A stretch of DNA of 64,000 bases, from positions 7,500,001 to 7,564,000 of the forward strand of contig NZ_CP030771.1 of NCBI RefSeq assembly GCF_006088715.1, given 5' to 3'. Within the stretch, counting starts at the first letter, position 1. Each line of letters opens with the position of its first letter. The position numbers were made by a program, and so were the translations under genes. The DNA is from Streptomyces sp. YIM 121038. Lineage in GTDB: Bacteria; Actinomycetota; Actinomycetes; Streptomycetales; Streptomycetaceae. The notes below the pieces were generated by a model. That model had not been told where the DNA came from. It saw only the letters and a program-made list of their open reading frames with translations, and did not search any database. Shown piece by piece: positions 60,298 through 64,000 of this stretch.

Positions 60298-61426
60298 CAC
60301 GCGTGAGCGCATCAGCGACACCGCGGGCGGGGCCACGGGCTCCGGCGACGGCGAGGGGGCGGGGGGTGCCCTGAGCGCCGCCCTGCACGGCCCCGGCGCC
60401 GACCGCCTGAAGGACGAGGCGCGGGCCTACCTCATGGCGCAGGCGGAGCGCGCCCTCGTCGGCGTCGGACGCAAGCTCGGCGACGCCACCGTCAAGCTCA
60501 ACGACGTGGCCGAGGGCCGCAGTCCGGGCTTCGCCCGCCTCGCCCTGGACGGCGGCCGCAAACTGGCCTCCGGCAAGGGCCCGTTGCGCAGCGCCGTCGA
60601 AGTGGGCGGCAGCCACCTGAAGGACGCCGTGACCGGATCGCTCAAGGGGGCCCTGGACAAGGCGCGCGGCAAGGGCGGCAAGAGCGGCAGCGGACAGAAG
60701 CCCACCGTCATCCTGGAGCACGTCGACGTCGGCGTGCCCGTGCGCGAGGCGTACGAGCAGTGGACGCGGTACGAGGAGTTCGCCACGTTCACCAAGGGCG
60801 TGCGGGACGCCACCGAGGTGAGCGAGACCGAGTCCCACTGGAAGCTCAAGGTCTTCTGGTCCAGCAGGAGCTGGACGGCACGCCTCATCGACCAGGTGCC
60901 CGAGGAGCGCCTCGCCTGGACGTCGGAGGGCGCCAAGGGCACCACGAAGGGCGTGGTCAGCTTCCACCCCCTCGGCGAGCGCCTGACCCGGGTGGTGCTG
61001 GTCATCGAGTACTACCCGAAGGGCCTGTTCGAGCGCACCGGCAACCTCTGGCGCGCCCAGGGCCGCAGGGCCCGGCTCGACCTGAAGCACTTCGCCCGCC
61101 ATGTGTCGCTGCGCTCGGCCGCGCAGGACGACACCGACACCGAAACCGACGCCGAGGACGTGGAGCCCGAGGAGGACGCCGAGGACATGGCGTACCACGA
61201 GGACGACGACACGTACTCGGAGGAGACCGACGAGGCCGACGAGGCCGACGAGGACGACGCCGACGACGGCTACGAGGACTACGCGGACGAGGACGGCGTG
61301 TACGAGGAGGAGGACGACGGCGAGCCCGAGGACGCGGCCGAGGAAGCCGACGTGGACGCCGAGGACGAGGCCGAGGACGAGGCCGACGAGGACGAACCCG
61401 TGGCGGCGGCCCGGAGCCGCCGATGA
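60290..61426 (+). CDS. gvpZ: Gas-vesicle-cluster protein GvpZ: SRPBCC domain with acidic tail
   Basis: 378 aa from ATG 60290 with GAAGGGAGG upstream; it overlaps gvpY by 8 bp. After a Gly/Ala-rich 25 residues comes a helical part (RAYLMAQAERALVGVGRKLG), then a SRPBCC/cyclase-like domain, about residues 135-275: PTVILEHVDVGVPVREAYEQ, WTRYEEFATFTKGVRDATEV, WSSRSWTARLIDQVPEERLA, GVVSFHPLGERLTRVVLVIE. The last 100 residues are highly acidic (ETDEADEADEDDADDGYEDY and onward). It probably binds a hydrophobic ligand or protein surface. Function is unknown. Confidence 0.85.
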   Translation: MPDTRERISDTAGGATGSGDGEGAGGALSAALHGPGADRLKDEARAYLMAQAERALVGVGRKLGDATVKLNDVAEGRSPGFARLALDGGRKLASGKGPLRSAVEVGGSHLKDAVTGSLKGALDKARGKGGKSGSGQKPTVILEHVDVGVPVREAYEQWTRYEEFATFTKGVRDATEVSETESHWKLKVFWSSRSWTARLIDQVPEERLAWTSEGAKGTTKGVVSFHPLGERLTRVVLVIEYYPKGLFERTGNLWRAQGRRARLDLKHFARHVSLRSAAQDDTDTETDAEDVEPEEDAEDMAYHEDDDTYSEETDEADEADEDDADDGYEDYADEDGVYEEEDDGEPEDAAEEADVDAEDEAEDEADEDEPVAAARSRR

Positions 61427-61797
61427 CGACCGCGAGCCGACTGCCCGATTCGTACGGCCAGGGCGGCGGCACCAACCTCGCCGACGTCCTGGAGCGCGTC
61501 CTGGACAAGGGCGTCGTCATCGCCGGGGACATCCGGATCAACCTGCTCGACATCGAGCTGCTCACCGTGAAGCTGCGGCTCGTCGTCGCCTCGGTGGAGC
61601 GCGCCAAGGAGATGGGCATCGACTGGTGGGAGGACGACCCGGCGCTGTCCAGCAAGGCGCGCAGGTCCGAACTCGCCCGGGAGAACGCCGAGTTGAAGCA
61701 GCGCCTGGAGCGGCTCGAACTGACGCGGGGCGAGGCCGCGGCCGAGAGCGAAAGTGAGCGTGAACATGACCGCGGAAGTGAACCCGAACGCGAGTGA
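61423..61797 (+). CDS. gvpJ: Gas vesicle protein GvpJ (GvpA/J family)
   Basis: 124 aa from ATG 61423, overlapping the gvpZ stop (ATGA). The GvpA-like core is residues about 18-66: NLADVLERVLDKGVVIAGDI, RINLLDIELLTVKLRLVVAS, VERAKEMGIDWWEDDP. The WWEDDP end is typical of GvpJ, a minor protein thought to form vesicle tips. The C-terminal half is a charged helix (ARENAELKQRLERLELTRGE) with a Glu/Ser/Arg tail. gvpL begins inside the last 32 bases. Confidence 0.92.
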   Translation: MTTASRLPDSYGQGGGTNLADVLERVLDKGVVIAGDIRINLLDIELLTVKLRLVVASVERAKEMGIDWWEDDPALSSKARRSELARENAELKQRLERLELTRGEAAAESESEREHDRGSEPERE

Positions 61798-62722
61798 CGA
61801 CGTAATCGACGGCGTGAGCGACGAACCGCACGACGAACCGCACGACGAGCTGCGCTACGTCTACGCGGTGTGCAGGCGCCTGTCCGGCCCGTTGCACGCG
61901 GACCTGACCGGGGTCGGCGGCGCACCGCCCCGGCAGCTGGCCCACGCGGGCCTGATCGCCGTGGTCGGCCCCGTCCCGGCCCGCGACTTCGGCCTCGAAC
62001 CGTTGCGCGCGCATCTGGAGGACCTGGACTGGCTGTCGGAGACGGCCCGCGCCCACCAGCACGTCATCGGCGCGCTCACCGCCGTGACCTGCCCGCTGCC
62101 GCTGCGGCTCGCGACGGTGTTCCGGGACGACAGCGGCGTGCGCGCCATGCTGGAGGGCGAGAGCGCGCGCCTGGGCCGGATCCTCGACCGCATCGAAGGT
62201 CACGTCGAGTGGGGGGTCAAGGTGTGGCTGCACCCCGACGCGGGCGGCGTCGCCTCCGCCGGGTCGTCGCGGCCGCGCGGCGCTCCCGCCTCCGGGCGCG
62301 ACTATCTGCGCCGGCGCAGGGAGCAGCGCACGGCGAGCGAGGAGACCACCGCGCGGGCCGAGGTGTTCGCGCGGCGGCTGCACGCCGAGCTCGCGCGGTC
62401 CGCCGCGGCGTCCCGGCAGCACCCGCCGCAGAGCCCGGCCCTCGCCGCCCCGGGCTCCGGCCTGAACGTCCTCAACGCGGCCTATCTGGTGCCCCGTTCG
62501 TACGCCGAGGAGTTCCTGGAGCTGATCGCCCGCACCGAGGGCAGCCAGCCGGGCCTGCGGGTGGAGGTGACGGGCCCTTGGGCGGCGTACTCCTTCACGG
62601 ACGACGCGGACGACGCGGACGACACCGGGATGACCGAGACGACCGGGACGGTCGGGACGACCGGGGTGACCGGGGTGACCGGGGTGACCGGGACCACGAG
62701 GAAGGACACCGAGACCGGATGA
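61766..62722 (+). CDS. gvpL: Gas vesicle protein GvpL (GvpF/L family) with repeat-encoded tail
   Basis: 318 aa from ATG 61766; GTG 61754 is also possible. It overlaps gvpJ by 32 bp. GvpF/L pattern: RYVYAVCRRLSGPLHADLTG, HAGLIAVVGPVPARDFGLEP, LRAHLEDLDWLSETARAHQH, RIEGHVEWGVKVWLHP, LNVLNAAYLVPRSYAEEFLE and RVEVTGPWAAYSF. It is expected to be a minor, assembly-related protein. The last 35-40 residues come from eleven 9-bp units and give a DDA/GVT-type repeat absent from usual GvpL. gvpS overlaps the stop. Confidence 0.92.
   Translation: MTAEVNPNASDDVIDGVSDEPHDEPHDELRYVYAVCRRLSGPLHADLTGVGGAPPRQLAHAGLIAVVGPVPARDFGLEPLRAHLEDLDWLSETARAHQHVIGALTAVTCPLPLRLATVFRDDSGVRAMLEGESARLGRILDRIEGHVEWGVKVWLHPDAGGVASAGSSRPRGAPASGRDYLRRRREQRTASEETTARAEVFARRLHAELARSAAASRQHPPQSPALAAPGSGLNVLNAAYLVPRSYAEEFLELIARTEGSQPGLRVEVTGPWAAYSFTDDADDADDTGMTETTGTVGTTGVTGVTGVTGTTRKDTETG
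62600..62698 (+). repeat. Eleven-unit 9-bp repeat coding the GvpL tail
   Basis: Contiguous 9-bp units in frame: GACGACGCG twice, GACGACACC, GGGATGACC, then GGGACGACC/GGGGTGACC types with three identical GGGGTGACC copies. Unit length and base pattern resemble the ccr-meaA spacer repeat. Confidence 0.85.
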
Positions 62723-62946
62723 CGGCGATCGAGCCCCTGTACGGCCGGGAGATCGCGCTGGTCGACCTCCTCGACCGGCTGCTCGCGGGCGGTGTGGTCA
62801 TCGCGGGTGACCTCACCCTGCGCATCGCGGACGTGGACCTCGTCCGCATCGACCTGAAGGCGCTGATCAGCACGGTCGGCGCGGCGGTGCCGTCGCCCTG
62901 GCCGGAGTACCCCGAGCGCGGAACCGCCGTGCGCGGGCCGAGCTGA
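62719..62946 (+). CDS. gvpS: Gas vesicle protein GvpS (GvpA-like)
   Basis: 75 aa from ATG 62719, overlapping the gvpL stop (ATGA). It is a third GvpA-family member: IALVDLLDRLLAGGVVIAGD, LTLRIADVDLVRIDLKALIS, then TVGAAVPSPWPEYPERG. The amphiphilic core lacks the hydrophobic pattern of GvpA wall protein at several sites, as expected for a minor component. Role unknown, probably tip or nucleation. gvpK follows after 12 bp. Confidence 0.88.
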   Translation: MTAIEPLYGREIALVDLLDRLLAGGVVIAGDLTLRIADVDLVRIDLKALISTVGAAVPSPWPEYPERGTAVRGPS

Positions 62947-62958
62947 CGGGAGCCCGCC

Positions 62959-63222
62959 GTGGACCTCGACCCCCAGACCGTGGAGCGCGACCTCGTCGCG
63001 CTCGTCCTCACCGTCGTGGAGCTGCTGCGCCAGCTCATGGAGCGCCAGGCGCTGCGCCGCTTCGACACCGGTGAGTTGACGGAGGACCAGGAGGAGCGGA
63101 TCGGGCTCACGCTGATGCTCCTGGAGGAGCGGATGGGCGAGCTGCGCGAGCGCTACGGACTGCGGCCCGAGGACCTGAACCTGGACCTCGGGCCGCTGGG
63201 GCCGCTGCTGCCGAGGGAGTGA
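62959..63222 (+). CDS. gvpK: Gas vesicle protein GvpK
   Basis: 87 aa from GTG 62959, SD GGGAG. GvpK pattern: VERDLVALVLTVVELLRQLM, ERQALRRFDTGELTEDQEER, IGLTLMLLEERMGELRERYG, then LRPEDLNLDLGPLGPLL. GvpK is a small, helical, minor protein conserved in all gas vesicle clusters. It is the last gene of the cluster, followed by a convergent small membrane gene. Confidence 0.94.
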   Translation: MDLDPQTVERDLVALVLTVVELLRQLMERQALRRFDTGELTEDQEERIGLTLMLLEERMGELRERYGLRPEDLNLDLGPLGPLLPRE

Positions 63223-63255
63223 CGGGCCCTCGGGGCGGCCGCTGTCGCCGGGCCG

Positions 63256-63363
63256 CTACCAGCGGTACCAGTGCGGCCGCGTCCCGGACGCGCCGGGGCC
63301 CGTGCCGCGCGGCAGGAAGGCGAGCAACAGCAAGAGCAGCAGGACCAGAAGAAGGAAAACCAT
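63256..63363 (-). CDS. 35-residue Leu-rich membrane peptide
   Basis: 35 aa on the minus strand, ATG 63363 with a perfect AGGAGG eight bases upstream. The N-terminal half is one hydrophobic helix (MVFLLLVLLLLLLLAFLPRG); the rest is Gly/Pro/Ser then PHWYRW. It would be a single-pass membrane peptide. The strong SD and codon use (G/C third positions except for a few CTT/TTG) support translation. No homologue is recognised from memory. It follows the partial methyltransferase gene on the same strand. Confidence 0.7.
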   Translation of the reverse strand: MVFLLLVLLLLLLLAFLPRGTGPGASGTRPHWYRW

Positions 63364-63380
63364 GGCGTGCACCTCCTGCC

Positions 63381-63407
63381 GTCCGGGTATCCCCGACGGG
63401 CCCGGAC
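63381..63407 (-). terminator. Hairpin after the partial methyltransferase gene
   Basis: 7-bp stem (63381-63387 with 63401-63407) between the stop at 63418 and the SD of the 35-residue gene. No U-tract; weak. Confidence 0.35.
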
Positions 63408-63417
63408 ACACCCCCGG

Positions 63418-64000
63418 TCACCGGCGGCAGAGCACCTCCCCGTGCAGCACCGCGAACCACCCGTCCGGCGCGCGCCCCCACTCCCGCCAGGCCTCGGCGA
63501 CGGCCGAGAGCCGCTCGGCGTCGGCGTGCCCGCTCTCGACCGCGCGGTCCGCGTACGAGGACGCCACCGTCCGGTCCGCCCACAGCCCCGACCACCAGGC
63601 GCGCTCCTCGGGCGTGCTGTAGCACCAGGTGCCCGCCCCCGCGGTGACGTCGGTGAAACCGGCCGCGAGGGCCCAGGACTTGAGGAGGCGGCCCGCGTCC
63701 GGCTCCCCGCCGTTGGCGCGGGCCACGCGCCGGTACAGGTCGAGCCAGTCGTCCAGGCCGGGGGTGCGCGGGTGCCACGTCATGGCCGCGTAGTCGCTGT
63801 CGCGGGCGGCGACGATGCCGCCGGGCGCGCAGACGCGGCGCATCTCGCGCAGCGCGCGCACCGGGTCGCCCACGTGCTGGAGCACCTGATGGGCGTGGAC
63901 GACGTCGAAGGAGCCGTCCGGGTAGTCCAGGGCGTGGACGTCCCCGACGGTGAACTCCACGTTCGCCAGGCCCCGTTCGGCCGCCGTCGTCCGCGCCAGG
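63418..64000 (-). CDS. Class I SAM-dependent methyltransferase, partial (5' end missing)
   Basis: 194 codons are visible; the gene continues past the window edge. The sequence starts inside the SAM domain: ARTTAAERGLANVEFTVGDV, then ALDYPDGSFDVVHAHQVLQH (motif II) and VGDPVRALREMRRVCAPGGI (motif III). This is the UbiE/Coq5-like Methyltransf_11 type. The C-terminal part (TWCYSTPEERAWWSGLWADR and WREWGRAPDGWFAVLHGEVL) is found in many uncharacterised Streptomyces methyltransferases. The GxGxG motif I is outside the window. Confidence 0.88.
   Translation of the reverse strand, partial: LARTTAAERGLANVEFTVGDVHALDYPDGSFDVVHAHQVLQHVGDPVRALREMRRVCAPGGIVAARDSDYAAMTWHPRTPGLDDWLDLYRRVARANGGEPDAGRLLKSWALAAGFTDVTAGAGTWCYSTPEERAWWSGLWADRTVASSYADRAVESGHADAERLSAVAEAWREWGRAPDGWFAVLHGEVLCRR

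Overview
The window looks like chromosomal DNA of a Streptomyces or close relative. G+C is very high, third codon positions are almost all G or C, GTG starts and GTGA/ATGA stop-start overlaps are frequent, and the content is typical of the genus: gas-vesicle cluster, ethylmalonyl-CoA genes, SpoIIE-type phosphatase, TTA codon rarity. From memory the order resembles the right-of-centre part of the S. coelicolor chromosome (around SCO6412-SCO6509), but no comparison was run. I saw no rRNA, tRNA, IS element, integrase or CRISPR array. The window cuts one gene at each end.

Layout. 1-3908: nitrilase-type amidohydrolase (partial), class III aminotransferase, dihydropyrimidinase and an LLM-type oxidoreductase, together a pyrimidine/hydantoin breakdown operon. 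3961-8626: DUF4232 lipoprotein, lipoate ligase, gamma-glutamyltransferase-like protein, inositol-monophosphatase-like protein. 8725-12876: phytoene-desaturase-like oxidoreductase, macrodomain protein, Ada-AlkA fusion and Ogt (alkylation repair). 12895-17515: DUF4326, thioesterase, NUDIX, BCCT transporter, glycerate kinase. 17654-19160: pssA and psd (phosphatidylethanolamine synthesis).

19343-28783 (all minus) is an ethylmalonyl-CoA pathway island: tandem 3-hydroxyacyl-CoA dehydrogenase, TetR regulator, ccr, ethylmalonyl-CoA mutase, HpcH/HpaI lyase, MaoC hydratase and acyl-CoA dehydrogenase. These would turn crotonyl-CoA into ethylmalonyl-, methylsuccinyl-, mesaconyl- and methylmalyl-CoA, ending in glyoxylate and propionyl-CoA, and would supply ethylmalonyl-CoA for polyketides. 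29148-39080: HEAT-repeat protein with a TTA codon, RidA, secreted peptidase, radical SAM protein, SRPBCC protein, an MFS exporter fused to three beta-sandwich domains, and a PAS-GAF-SpoIIE-HATPase phosphatase.

39332-49397: methyltransferase, then a tight peptidase operon (M55, M20, S9, S66/LD-carboxypeptidase) suited to D-amino-acid or murein peptide recycling, a secreted CocE/X-Pro-type hydrolase, a LapA-like membrane protein, GNAT, and an arginase-fold protein lacking two expected metal-binding histidines. 49494-53274: DUF5107/TPR protein, VOC protein, holin-like protein, P-loop kinase-like protein. 53457-63222: NDH-2-like oxidoreductase, transketolase and stand-alone NHEJ primase-polymerase running straight into gvpO-A-F-G-Y-Z-J-L-S-K, a complete Streptomyces-type gas vesicle cluster with extensive translational coupling. 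The window ends with a 35-residue membrane peptide gene and a partial methyltransferase on the minus strand.

The main points for a second look are the gvpY/gvpZ pair of oppositely charged proteins, the NDH2-transketolase-PolDom lead-in to gvp, the altered arginase, the MFS-sandwich fusion, the permuted lipoate ligase, and a set of 9-nt periodic repeats including a 10-unit linker between ccr and the mutase gene.
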